DNA of 64,000 nucleotides from Draconibacterium sp. (lineage in GTDB: Bacteria > Bacteroidota > Bacteroidia > Bacteroidales > Prolixibacteraceae). Within the stretch, counting starts at the first letter, position 1. The number at the start of each line of letters is the position of its first letter. A program made the translations under genes and the position numbers. Below are positions 50,254 to 59,307 of this stretch, in pieces. The notes beneath the pieces were generated by a model, which worked only from the letters and a program-made list of their open reading frames with translations, made no database searches and had not been told where the DNA came from. The DNA is taken from NCBI GenBank assembly GCA_016705335.1, contig JADIYN010000003.1:104845-168844 (forward strand). The letters are read 5' to 3'.

Positions 50254-51633
50254 ATGAGCGAGAACATAACCAACCGCCGAATTTTTTTAAAACGATATGG
50301 AACGGTAGCTTCAGGATTAATTCTGGTTCCAACAATTATTCCAGCCTGTGTCCGTGGTAAAAATGGAAACGTGGCTCCTTCCGACCGGATAAATGTTGCA
50401 TTTATTGGTGCCGGAAACCAGGCGTTTAACGATGCACGTGATTTCATGGATGATGAAAGAGTTCAGATAACTGCTGTTTGCGATGTAAACAAAGAAAGTT
50501 ATGGTTATTGGGATGGCGTGATCGGTGGACGTGAACCCTTGATTGCGATGATTGAAAAAGGATATTCGAAGAAGAACGGGAAAAAGTTCTCAGGAATTAA
50601 AGGCTATGAAGATTTTCGTGATGTAATTGCATTAAAAGAAATTGATGCTGTTGAAGTTGTTGTTCCGGATCACTGGCATTCAATTCCGGTTCTGATGGCA
50701 GCTGCTGCCGGCAAAGACATTTATTGTCAAAAACCATTGTCATTGACAATTCCGGAAGGCCGGGCAATGAGCAACGCATCGAAAAAATATAAAATTGTAT
50801 TCCAAACCGGCAGCCAGCAGCGGTCAAATTCAAATTTCCACAGGGTTTGTGAACTGGTTAGAAATGGCAGAATAGGTGAGCTGAAAACCATTCGATGCGG
50901 GTTACCAAGTGGAACTCCGGATTACGGAAAAACAGGAAATCAAACTGAAACTGTACCTGTACCTGAAGGTTTTAATTACGAAATGTGGTTGGGTCCCGCT
51001 CCCGACGCACCTTACTGTCCGGCACGAACTCATGTAAATTTCAGATGGGTACTCGATTATTCAGGCGGGCAATTAACCGACTGGGGTGGCCATCACCCTG
51101 ATATTGCACAGTGGGGAATGAATACAGAGCAAACCGGACCTGTAAAAATTCAAAATGCAAAAGCAACCTGGGCTAAACACCCAGTTTGGAACACTGCCAC
51201 CGATTTTTATTTTGAAGCAATTTATGCCAATGGCTTGAAACTTATTATCTCAAGCAATGAAGAAAAAGGAGGGGTTAAATTTGAAGGTACTGAAGGTTGG
51301 GTTTGGGCTGATCGTGGCGGACACGGAGCAAGTACGCCAACGATTTTAAACAGCATTATTAAACCCGATGAAATTCAACTCTACAAAAGTGAAAACCATT
51401 TCCGCAACTTTATTGATTGTGTTTATTCACGTGAAGAAACAATTGCACCTGCTGAAATTGCACATCGTTCAATTACAATCGCGCATTTAGGGAATATTGC
51501 AATGAAACTTAACCAGGATTTGGAATGGGATCCGGTAACTGAAAAAATTTTGAATAACGAAACGGCAAACAACATGCTGGCCCGACCAATGCGTGAGCCA
51601 TGGGCTTCGGTTTATAAAGAATATTTGGTTTGA
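50254..51633 (+). CDS. Tat-exported Gfo/Idh/MocA-family oxidoreductase
   Basis: This 459-aa protein starts with a Tat-type signal (NRRIFLKRYGTVASGLILVP, twin Arg at residues 7-8) ending near the Cys of PACVRG, so it may be lipidated. The Rossmann domain (INVAFIGAGNQAFNDARDF) and the catalytic-Lys motif IYCQKPLSLTIPEG are clear. WVLDYSGGQLTDWGGHHPDIAQWGM is the C-terminal active-site segment common in Bacteroidota exported members. Such proteins carry NAD(H) out pre-bound. Known relatives include the NAD-dependent glycosidase family GH109, so this may be a redox-assisted glycosidase or deglycosylation enzyme. It follows the GH92 gene by 44 bp. Confidence 0.88.
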   Translation: MSENITNRRIFLKRYGTVASGLILVPTIIPACVRGKNGNVAPSDRINVAFIGAGNQAFNDARDFMDDERVQITAVCDVNKESYGYWDGVIGGREPLIAMIEKGYSKKNGKKFSGIKGYEDFRDVIALKEIDAVEVVVPDHWHSIPVLMAAAAGKDIYCQKPLSLTIPEGRAMSNASKKYKIVFQTGSQQRSNSNFHRVCELVRNGRIGELKTIRCGLPSGTPDYGKTGNQTETVPVPEGFNYEMWLGPAPDAPYCPARTHVNFRWVLDYSGGQLTDWGGHHPDIAQWGMNTEQTGPVKIQNAKATWAKHPVWNTATDFYFEAIYANGLKLIISSNEEKGGVKFEGTEGWVWADRGGHGASTPTILNSIIKPDEIQLYKSENHFRNFIDCVYSREETIAPAEIAHRSITIAHLGNIAMKLNQDLEWDPVTEKILNNETANNMLARPMREPWASVYKEYLV

Positions 51634-51667
51634 TTTTAATTGACTTTTAAAATTTAAAATTGACAAA

Positions 51668-53848
51668 ATGAAAATTTTATTCATTTTTTGCTGCTTTTTG
51701 CTGCTTTTTGCAGGCTGTAAAAATTCAGAACTTGCTGTTTCGGAGTTTAAGAAAGAAAAAACGGCATTTCAAACCGGAAGTCAGTGGATTCCTGAAATAG
51801 ATGTGCGATCGGATATTGCAATCGTTTATGGCGCTAATGACCGACATGGATTAACTTTTGAAGAGCGGGTAAAATCATGGCGCGATCGCAATTATGAAAC
51901 CCACTTCATGACGGGTATTGCCTGGGGAGATTACAAAGATTATTACCTTGGAAAATGGGACGGTCAAAACCACATGGATGTATCACAGGTTGAACAAAAC
52001 GGAAAACAAATTCTGCACGGTGAGAATAATCCGTATGTAGTTCCTGTCAAATCATTTGTTGAATACATAAAATCGGAAGTAATTACAAAAGTTATTGATG
52101 CCGGAATTTCATCCATTTATCTTGAAGAACCTGAATTTTGGGCCAGAGCAGGTTACAGCGAATTGTTTAAAACGAATGGCAAATTATTATGGTTTCCCCT
52201 GGAAACCGCAACATGAATCACCTGAAAATACATATTTATCAAATAAATTAAAATACCAGTTATACTTTAATGCTATTAAGGAGGTTTCTTCATTTGCCAA
52301 GGAATATGGGAAAAGTAAAGGAATAGATATAAAAGTTTATATTCCAACGCATTCACTTGTAAATTATTCTTCCTGGCAAATTGTAAGTCCCGAAGCCAGT
52401 CTGGCATCTCTGCCGGGCATCGATGGTTATATTGCACAGGTTTGGACAGGCACATCGCGGGAGCCCACTTATTTTAAAGGATTAAAAAAAGAACGTGTAT
52501 TTGAAAATGCTTTTTTGGAATACGGATCTATGGTTTCAATGACCGCTCCTACAAATCGGAAAATATTCTTTTTGACTGATCCAATTGAAGACTGGCCAAG
52601 GGATTGGCAGGATTACAAACAAAACTACGAAGCAACTTTTACTGCTCAACTTTTATATCCAATGGTAGCTGACTATGAAGTAATGCCTTGGCCCGAAAGA
52701 ATTTACACAAGGCCTTACAAAGTTGCAGGCAGTAATGAAGAAGTATTGATACCCCGCTATTATTCAACCCAAATGCAGGTAATGATAAATGCTTTGAATG
52801 ATATGCCAAACTCTGAAAACAAAGTAAGCGGCTCACATGGAATTGGTATATTAATGAGCAACTCTCTCATGTTTCAGCGATTTCCTGTTCATGATGGATA
52901 TGACGATCCGCAGTTTTCAAATTTTACGGACAAACATTGCCTTTGTTACAAAGAGGTATTCCAATTGAAACGGTTCACATGGAAAACCTTGAATATGAAA
53001 ACACTTTAAAAGATATCAGGGTCCTTATTATGAGCTACTCAAACATGAAACCACTCACAACTGAAAGTCATAAACATTTGTCTAACTGGGTAAAAAATGG
53101 AGGTGTATTAATTTATTGCGGAAAAGATGATGATCCGTATCAAACAGTCATGGAGTGGTGGAATACTAATGGAAATAGTTTTGAGGCTCCTTCCGAACAT
53201 TTATTTTCACTTCTTCACATTACTTCGCCATTAAAAAACGAAAAATTTAATGTAGAAAAAGGGGTAGTATATGTTGTTAAGCAAAATCCCAAAGAATTTG
53301 TTCTGCAGGAAAATGCCGATCAACATTACGTCGATTTGGTGAAAGATGCATGGGAAAATGCAACAAAATCCGAAAAACTGCAATTCGGTAATTATTTGTT
53401 TTTACAACGAGGGCCTTATGATATTGTATCGGTTATGGATGAGAGTGTAAGCAACGAGGCATTTTCAGTTAACGGAACTTTAATCGATTTGTATGATCCA
53501 AAACTACCCGTATTATCGGAAAAAATGGTTCAACCTGGTACACAGGCATTGCTCTATAATATAGATCGGATAGTAAACAAAAAACAACCTCAGGTTTTGG
53601 CAACTGCTGCAAGAATAACTGATGAAAAACTGAATAAAAAGTCATATTCATTTATTGCAAAAAGTCCGGTAAATACCACAAACAGTATGCGTATTTTATT
53701 GCCTCAAAATCCAAAGCAAATTTTAGTAAAAACCATTAAAGGTGTTGAACTTACTGAAGTTGATTCCTCTTGGGACGAAAACTCAAAAACGTTATATCTG
53801 GGTTTCGAAAACAGTCCTGATGGGATTGAAATAAACTTAAACTGGTAA
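51668..53848 (+). CDS. Unclassified surface lipoprotein, glycosidase-like build, two frame breaks
   Basis: Lipoprotein signal (IFCCFLLLFAGC, Cys near residue 17). The N-terminal part (IAIVYGANDRHGLTFEERVKSWRDRNYETHFMTG...ISSIYLEEPEFWARAGYSELF) and middle (LKYQLYFNAIKEVSSFAKEYG, VYIPTHSLVNYSSWQIVSPEA, YIAQVWTGTSREPT) read like a TIM-barrel hydrolase with acidic residues at strand ends. A Rossmann/GATase-like domain (IRVLIMSYSNMKPLTTESHKHLSNWVKNGGVLIYCG) and a C-terminal beta domain follow, as in multi-domain beta-galactosidase-type enzymes. The frame breaks near 52190 and 52930, giving about 727 residues when joined. I do not recognise a named family. Its place between the Gfo/Idh/MocA gene and the alkaline phosphatase marks it as a candidate new glycan enzyme. 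Confidence 0.55.
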
Positions 53849-53866
53849 TTCTTACAAAAAACTTAA

Positions 53867-55039
53867 ATGAAAAAGTTGTACCATATTAATTCATATAAAA
53901 CAATAAAAGTTATTCTCCTGACTGTTTTGTTGCTTTCTTTTCATGACATAAGGGCGCAAAATGAAGAAAATAAAGATGGCGACAAACTTTATTTTACGAT
54001 GGAAAAGCCATATCAAACTGTAAATGTTGGACAAGTAAAAGGGAAAAAAGTAAAGAATGTTATTTTAATGATTGGCGATGGAATGGGACTCAACCAGATT
54101 TCAATGGCCTGGGTTGCAAACCATGGAAAATTGAACCTCGACAATTTTAAACAAACCGGTTTATCAAGAACGTATGCAGCCAATAAATTGATTACCGATT
54201 CGGGTGCTGCCGGCACCGCAATGGCTACAGGCCAAAAAACCAATTACCATGCAATAGGCGTTGACATAAACGGAAATCCATTACCATCGCTTACCGATTT
54301 GGCGCATGAAAAAGGACTTTCAACAGCAATTGTGGTAACCTGCGGATTAACAGATGCAACACCTGCAACATTTTGCGCCAACAACACCGACCGCGATTTG
54401 GAAGAAGAAATTGCCGCCGATTTTCTCGATTGCAATGTTGACTTTCTTTTTGGTGGTGGTCGTAACAAGTTCACACAAAGAAAGGATGGCCGCAACTTAA
54501 TGGAAGAAATGCAGCAAAGGGGTTACAAGTCAGTAAAAACCTGGGACGAAACCAGAACGATTTCATCAGGAAAAGTTTTTGCCGTTGTTGAAGATGGACA
54601 ATTGGCTAAAGCTTCTGAAAGGGGAGATATTTGGCAACAAGCGTCAATGCAGGCTATTGATTTGATAAGCAAAAACAACAAGGGTTTTTTTGCAATGCTC
54701 GAAGGCTCCCGCATCGATGATTACGGACACTGGCATAACATTCCCGATTTAATGGGCGAAATTTTTGATTTCGACAAGACCATTGGCAAAGTAATTCAAT
54801 GGGCTGAAAAAGATGGTCAGACATTGGTAATTGTCCTTGCCGATCATGAAACCGGAGGACTAACATTTTTAGATGGCGATATTCAAAAAGGTCAGGTCGA
54901 AGGACATTATTCAACCGGTGGTCATTCTGGAATAATCATTCCTGTTTTTGCCTATGGTCCTCAGTCGGAACAATTTGTTGGTGTTTACGAAAACACTGAA
55001 GTATTCTCAAAAATTGCAGATATTTTAAAATTAAATTAA
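53867..55039 (+). CDS. Alkaline phosphatase (PhoA family)
   Basis: This 390-aa exported protein has a signal peptide (VILLTVLLLSFHDIRAQ) and all core PhoA motifs. They are the metal Asp in VILMIGDGMGLNQ, the phosphorylated Ser in TDSGAAGTAMATG (near residue 107), the metal Thr region CGLTDATPATF, the Mg/Zn Glu-Asp-His triad EGSRIDDYGHWHN, LADHETGG (Asp/His) and the last His in STGGHSGI. It removes phosphate from monoesters in the periplasm. It lies inside the SusCD locus 19 bp after the previous gene, not in a Pho-type operon, so it likely dephosphorylates the imported substrate or its fragments. Confidence 0.93.
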   Translation: MKKLYHINSYKTIKVILLTVLLLSFHDIRAQNEENKDGDKLYFTMEKPYQTVNVGQVKGKKVKNVILMIGDGMGLNQISMAWVANHGKLNLDNFKQTGLSRTYAANKLITDSGAAGTAMATGQKTNYHAIGVDINGNPLPSLTDLAHEKGLSTAIVVTCGLTDATPATFCANNTDRDLEEEIAADFLDCNVDFLFGGGRNKFTQRKDGRNLMEEMQQRGYKSVKTWDETRTISSGKVFAVVEDGQLAKASERGDIWQQASMQAIDLISKNNKGFFAMLEGSRIDDYGHWHNIPDLMGEIFDFDKTIGKVIQWAEKDGQTLVIVLADHETGGLTFLDGDIQKGQVEGHYSTGGHSGIIIPVFAYGPQSEQFVGVYENTEVFSKIADILKLN

Positions 55040-55066
55040 AATGAAATGAAATTCAAAAATTAAATA

Positions 55067-56695
55067 ATGAAAACAAACCGACGTAATTTCTTGAAAACCG
55101 GCGCTCTGGCTGGAACTTCAGCATTTGTTTCACCTGTTTTGGGAGCAAATGAAGTTCTTGAAGAAAAGAAATCTCCTTACAAACTGCCTTATAAAAACAC
55201 CTATGTAAAAAACTCTTTTGTAGCAGAAAATGAATTCAGAAGAATGAACGCTGAACTGCTGGATCCTCCTTCTTTTAAAAATGCTAAGGATATTTTACCC
55301 AATCCTTTTTGGAAAGGACATGATGATGCCATTGGGATGTACTGGAAAGCCTGGGAAATTGGTATTAGCCATGTTCGCAAACCCGCTCCAGGCTCAGGTT
55401 TTGTTTCAAGTTATCTTGACACGGCGTACAACGGAAATATTTTCATGTGGGATTCAGCTTTTATTACACTGTTTGCCCGTTACGGAAGTCGCTTTTTCCC
55501 GTTTCAGCAAACATTAAATAATTTTTATTCGCTCCAGCATTTGGATGGTTTTATTTGCCGTGAAATAATGGAGTCGGGCGATGATTGTTTTCACCGATAT
55601 GATCCTGTAAGTACCGGTCCCAATATAATCCCCTGGAGTGAACTGGAATATTATAACCATTTTGGCAACTGGGATCGGGTAAACCAGATTTTTCCGGCTT
55701 TGGCAGCTTTCAGCAGGTGGTTACGACTAAACCGAACCTGGCGCGATGGCTCTTATTGGACGAGTGGCTGGGGAACAGGTATGGACAACCAGCCCCGTGT
55801 TCCGAAAGAATACAACATGATTTACAGTCATGGTCACATGGTTTGGCTCGATGCCTGTTTGCAGCAATTAATGGTAGATAAAATATTACTGAAATTTGGT
55901 TTTGTTTTGGAACGCTGGCAGGAAATTGAAGACATTGAAGACGAAATCGGATTGCTTACCAACTATATTCGTGAACATTTGTGGGATGAGAAAACAGGCT
56001 TTCTGTACGACAGATTTGCCGACGGAAGCCAAAGCAGCCTAAAAAGTATTGGCGCATACTGGGCGTTGCTGGCCGATGTGCTGGATAAACCACAATTGGA
56101 CATGCTGGTAAACCATTTAAATGATCCGTCAACTTTTAACCGAAAATTCCCGGTTCCCTCACTTTCAGCCGACAATGAAAAATACCAGGATGACGGGCGT
56201 TACTGGCAGGGTGGAATTTGGGCACCAACTAATTTCATGATAATCAAAGGACTTCAAAAGAATGGATACAAAAAAATGGCTTTTGATATTTCAAAAAGAC
56301 ATCACGACCATATTCTTCAGGTGTTTAAAAATACAGGTACATTCTGGGAATATTATGCTCCTGAAAGTGCGAATCCGGGGTTACTTGCCCGTCCCGATTT
56401 TATTGGCTGGACCGGATTGCCACCAATTGCAGTTTTAATTGAAGGAATTTTTGGAATTAATTGCAGTCTGCCCGAAAAAACAATCAATTGGGAAGTTAAC
56501 CTTATGGAAGAGCACGGAATTACCAGATATCCAATCGGAAAGGAAGGTTTGTTATCGTTCAAATGTTTTGAAAGACAATCGGAAACAGAACAGCCAAAAA
56601 TTGAAATCGAATCGAACATGGATTTAAAATTGAATTTGGCCTGGGCGGGAGGAGAGAAACAATTGAATATTGTTGTTGGCAAAAATAAATGGTAA
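55067..56695 (+). CDS. Tat-exported (alpha/alpha)6-barrel glycosidase, trehalase/GH63-like
   Basis: This 542-aa protein opens with a Tat signal (NRRNFLKTGALAGTSAFVSP, twin Arg at residues 4-5). The toroid glycosidase motifs are GNIFMWDSAFITLFARYGSRFF, ELEYYNHFGNWDRVNQIFPAL, TSGWGTGMDNQPRV, HMVWLDACLQQL, RYWQGGIWAPTNFMIIKGL and TFWEYYAPE. This layout is shared by GH37 trehalases, GH63 and mannosylglycerate hydrolase-type (MGH1-like) enzymes. Acidic residues in WDSAF, GMDN and WEYYAPE are candidate catalytic or substrate-contact groups. The exact specificity cannot be read; GH63-like members act on alpha-glucosyl or alpha-mannosyl linkages. Its frame is intact. Confidence 0.78.
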   Translation: MKTNRRNFLKTGALAGTSAFVSPVLGANEVLEEKKSPYKLPYKNTYVKNSFVAENEFRRMNAELLDPPSFKNAKDILPNPFWKGHDDAIGMYWKAWEIGISHVRKPAPGSGFVSSYLDTAYNGNIFMWDSAFITLFARYGSRFFPFQQTLNNFYSLQHLDGFICREIMESGDDCFHRYDPVSTGPNIIPWSELEYYNHFGNWDRVNQIFPALAAFSRWLRLNRTWRDGSYWTSGWGTGMDNQPRVPKEYNMIYSHGHMVWLDACLQQLMVDKILLKFGFVLERWQEIEDIEDEIGLLTNYIREHLWDEKTGFLYDRFADGSQSSLKSIGAYWALLADVLDKPQLDMLVNHLNDPSTFNRKFPVPSLSADNEKYQDDGRYWQGGIWAPTNFMIIKGLQKNGYKKMAFDISKRHHDHILQVFKNTGTFWEYYAPESANPGLLARPDFIGWTGLPPIAVLIEGIFGINCSLPEKTINWEVNLMEEHGITRYPIGKEGLLSFKCFERQSETEQPKIEIESNMDLKLNLAWAGGEKQLNIVVGKNKW

Positions 56696-56765
56696 ATTGA
56701 AGAATTCAGTATTAAAACAACAGAACATTTAACCATCGCTTTGTTGCGATTATTAAAAAGACAAA

Positions 56766-57587
56766 ATGAAAATAAAACTTTTATATCACTTTTACTTTTA
56801 CCTGTCGTTTATGTTTTGTGGGTTAACGACTCTGAATGCCCAGCAAAAAACTTTTGTTCTGCCTGCTCATTCCCACAACGATTACGAACACAACCGGCCA
56901 CTTTTCGATGCACTGGAATGTAATTTTAAAAGCATTGAAGCTGATGTTTATGCCGTTGGTGATTCGTTATTTGTTTCACACAATTTTGAAGATATCAAAC
57001 CCGGCAGAACACTTCGCCAACTTTATCTTGAACCACTCAAAAAACGCATTATTCAAAATAAAGGCTCGGTTTACGGAAATGGTGAGGAAGTAATTCTCTT
57101 CATCGATATTAAAGACGACGGTTTAAAAACCTACCAGTTACTTCATAAAATTCTGGAAGGATACAAAAATGATTTAACAGTTTTTGAAAATGGTGTGAAA
57201 AAAACGGGGAAAATTACTGTTGTAGTTTCAGGAAACAGGCCATTTGAATTTATGAAATCACAGAAAATCCGTTATGCAGGTTACGACGGGAGAATTGAGG
57301 ACCTTGATTCGGATATTTCATCTGATTTAATGACAGTTGTAAGTGATAACTGGGCAAAATGTTTTAAGTGGGACGGGAAAAGTAAAATGCCTGAAAATGA
57401 AAAACAAAAATTGACTGATTATGCTGAAATAGCAAAAAACAAAGGCTATTTACTGAGATTCTGGAATACACCAAATCAAACTTCAGAACAAAGAATTGCG
57501 GTTTGGCAAGAACTAAAAAATGCCGGAGTTGGATTGATTGGAGCTGATAATTTAAAGGAATTGCAGGCGTTTTTTTATGACAAATAA
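56766..57587 (+). CDS. Secreted GDPD/PI-PLC-like phosphodiesterase
   Basis: This 273-aa protein has a signal peptide (about 25 residues). Its sequence is that of the PLC-like/GDPD TIM-barrel superfamily: LPAHSHNDYEHNRPLFDALECNFKSIEADVYAVGDSLFVSH carries the two His and the Glu-x-Asp metal pair of the active site, and EVILFIDIKDDG, VVVSGNRPFEF, LRFWNTPNQT and GVGLIGADNLKEL follow the barrel order. It fits the uncharacterised PI-PLC/GDPD-like bacterial group. Family members cleave phosphodiesters such as glycerophospho-alcohols or phosphatidylinositol. Its place after an alkaline phosphatase in an inositol-linked locus suggests it splits an inositol phosphodiester. Confidence 0.82.
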   Translation: MKIKLLYHFYFYLSFMFCGLTTLNAQQKTFVLPAHSHNDYEHNRPLFDALECNFKSIEADVYAVGDSLFVSHNFEDIKPGRTLRQLYLEPLKKRIIQNKGSVYGNGEEVILFIDIKDDGLKTYQLLHKILEGYKNDLTVFENGVKKTGKITVVVSGNRPFEFMKSQKIRYAGYDGRIEDLDSDISSDLMTVVSDNWAKCFKWDGKSKMPENEKQKLTDYAEIAKNKGYLLRFWNTPNQTSEQRIAVWQELKNAGVGLIGADNLKELQAFFYDK

Positions 57588-57598
57588 ATAAAATTAAA

Positions 57599-58416
57599 AT
57601 GAAATTTCAACTTATATTACTGGCCTTAGTTTTTCTGATTTCATGTCAGAATAACCGTTCAACACTAACAAAACTCAGGAGAAAGTTATACAACTAAAAA
57701 TTGCCGCATGGAATGTTGAATACAGCAAAAATGCAAGTGCAGCAGAAATTGGAGAAGCACTCAAACCTTTTGATTTTGATGTAGTTTGCTTTTCGGAAGC
57801 TCCCGGAGGAAACTGGACAAAAAGGTTGGTGAAACAGGGATTAAATTATGTGGTTGTTGGGAGGTATTCCACGGCCGGTCATGCTGACAAGTATAAAACC
57901 ATTGCAAGTCGCACTCCTTTGTATGATTATGACGAAGTTTTAATGGCCGACACTTTGCACACAGCAACAAAAGCCAAAACAAAAAATTGAAGGAATTGAG
58001 ATTTCAGTTTACGCTGTTCATTTCCCTTTTGGCTGGCGCGACCAGGCACATATCGATGAAACAACCAATAAAATTTTCACTTTTACTGATTATCTGAAAA
58101 AAAACCAAAGTAATGAAATACCGGTAGTTGCAGGAGACTTTAATTTTATCCCTTCAAATGAGGACAGCACAAGTATGTATTACGAAATGTTTGTTGATTT
58201 AGGGATGGATGTAACCTGGAACTCATTGGGAGTTGATTGCAGGAAGAACAACACCTACAATGCTTTAAACCTGAAGATCAGGGAAGCGGGGAAGTAATTG
58301 ACCATATTATTTATGATACTTCTGAAATGAAAGTTATTGACGGACAAATTATCGAACTTGAGAAACCTCTGTCGGACCATAAACCAGTTTGGGCGCTTTT
58401 AGAAGTAAAAAACTGA
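57599..58416 (+). CDS. Endonuclease/exonuclease/phosphatase (EEP) family lipoprotein, three frame breaks
   Basis: The lipoprotein start MKFQLILLALVFLISC is followed by KIAAWNVEYSKNASAAEIGEALKPFDFDVVCFSEAPGG, the EEP N-terminal strand with Asn and the metal Glu. FPFGWRDQ, the catalytic Asp-Asn motif VVAGDFNFIPSNED and the final SDHKPVWALLEV (Asp-His) come from other frames. Breaks lie near 57670, 57975 and 58270. The joined length is about 272 aa. The EEP fold includes DNases, sphingomyelinases and inositol polyphosphate 5-phosphatases. A surface lipoprotein at the end of an inositol-linked locus could be a phosphodiesterase or phosphatase of the same substrate, but a nuclease role cannot be excluded. 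Confidence 0.8.
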
Positions 58417-58427
58417 AATTAAAAGAA

Positions 58428-59261
58428 TCATTTAACTAAACGAATCCCGTCTGAATCAAACGTTATCAAACGTTTTTTGTACAAATTGCCGATGGCTTTT
58501 TTAAAGTTCTTTTTACTGATGCTGAACATTGCATTTATCATATCGGGTGAAGTTTTGTCGGTAACCGCCATAAAACCACGATTCACCTTTAATTCATCAA
58601 GTATTTTCTGAGAAATGGCATCAACTTTTTCATAACCCGGTTTTTCAAGAAGCAAATCAATTTTATCGTCATCCCTTACTTTATTGATATATCCTGTTAT
58701 TTTCTGACCCGGCGAAAGTTGCTGATACAACTGGTTTTTGTAGAGCATTCCCCAGTGTTCGTTGTTTACAATGGCTTTGTAACCAAGGTCGGTTTCTTCA
58801 GCAATCAGTAGTTTTACTTCGTCACCATGTTCGTATTCAGGTGGGATGTTGTCTAAATATTTATCGATTTTTGCAGAAGCTGCAATCCTTTTAGTCAAAA
58901 TATCAACAAAAACATGAACAAGGTAACTCCGGCCTTCCACCATATCGGCTTTTTGCTCACGAAAAGGTACGAGTAAATCTTTTGGTAATCCCCAGTCGAG
59001 AAATGCGCCAAACTTACTTACTGAAATAACTTTCAAAAAAGCAAAATCGTCCACCATTGCAAATGGATTTTCAGTAGTTGCCACCAACCGGTCTTCAGAA
59101 TCGGAATAAACAAAAACGTCAGCCCAGCCGGCACTTCTAACCTCATCGGTAATAAATTTATGCGGCATTAAAATTTCGCCCAACTCCTGACCATCCAGGT
59201 AGAATCCGTTATCAGTTTCACGAACTACTTCGAGCGTATTTATTTTTCCGATTTCCACCAT
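58428..59261 (-). CDS. CvfB/YitL-type S1 RNA-binding protein
   Basis: I take the ATG at 59261 (MVEIGKINTLEVVRETDNGF), giving 277 residues. Three or four S1-type beta-barrel segments are seen (GEILMPHKFI; AFLKVISVSKFGAFLDWGLPKDLLVP; GYKAIVNNEHWGMLYKNQL; GQKITGYINKVRDDDKIDLLLE), then a winged-helix tail (FMAVTDKTSPDMINAMFSISKKNFKKAIGNLYKKRLI). This is the layout of CvfB (conserved virulence factor B), an RNA-binding regulator of Firmicutes, with homologs in Bacteroidota. It ends 11 bp from the converging EEP gene and has a TACTTTTG box just upstream. Confidence 0.88.
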   Translation of the reverse strand: MVEIGKINTLEVVRETDNGFYLDGQELGEILMPHKFITDEVRSAGWADVFVYSDSEDRLVATTENPFAMVDDFAFLKVISVSKFGAFLDWGLPKDLLVPFREQKADMVEGRSYLVHVFVDILTKRIAASAKIDKYLDNIPPEYEHGDEVKLLIAEETDLGYKAIVNNEHWGMLYKNQLYQQLSPGQKITGYINKVRDDDKIDLLLEKPGYEKVDAISQKILDELKVNRGFMAVTDKTSPDMINAMFSISKKNFKKAIGNLYKKRLITFDSDGIRLVK

Positions 59262-59282
59262 CTTGTAAATAATTTGAATTGC

Positions 59283-59290
59283 CAAAAGTA
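59283..59290 (-). promoter_or_regulatory. -7 box (TACTTTTG) of the S1-domain gene
   Basis: Minus-strand TACTTTTG matches TAnnTTTG exactly and lies 21 bp before the ATG at 59261, within 18 bp of the upstream GH43-like gene's end. It implies separate transcription of the S1 gene. No clear -33 TTTG is seen. Confidence 0.4.
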
Positions 59291-59307
59291 CGTTTAATTG
59301 TTCAATA

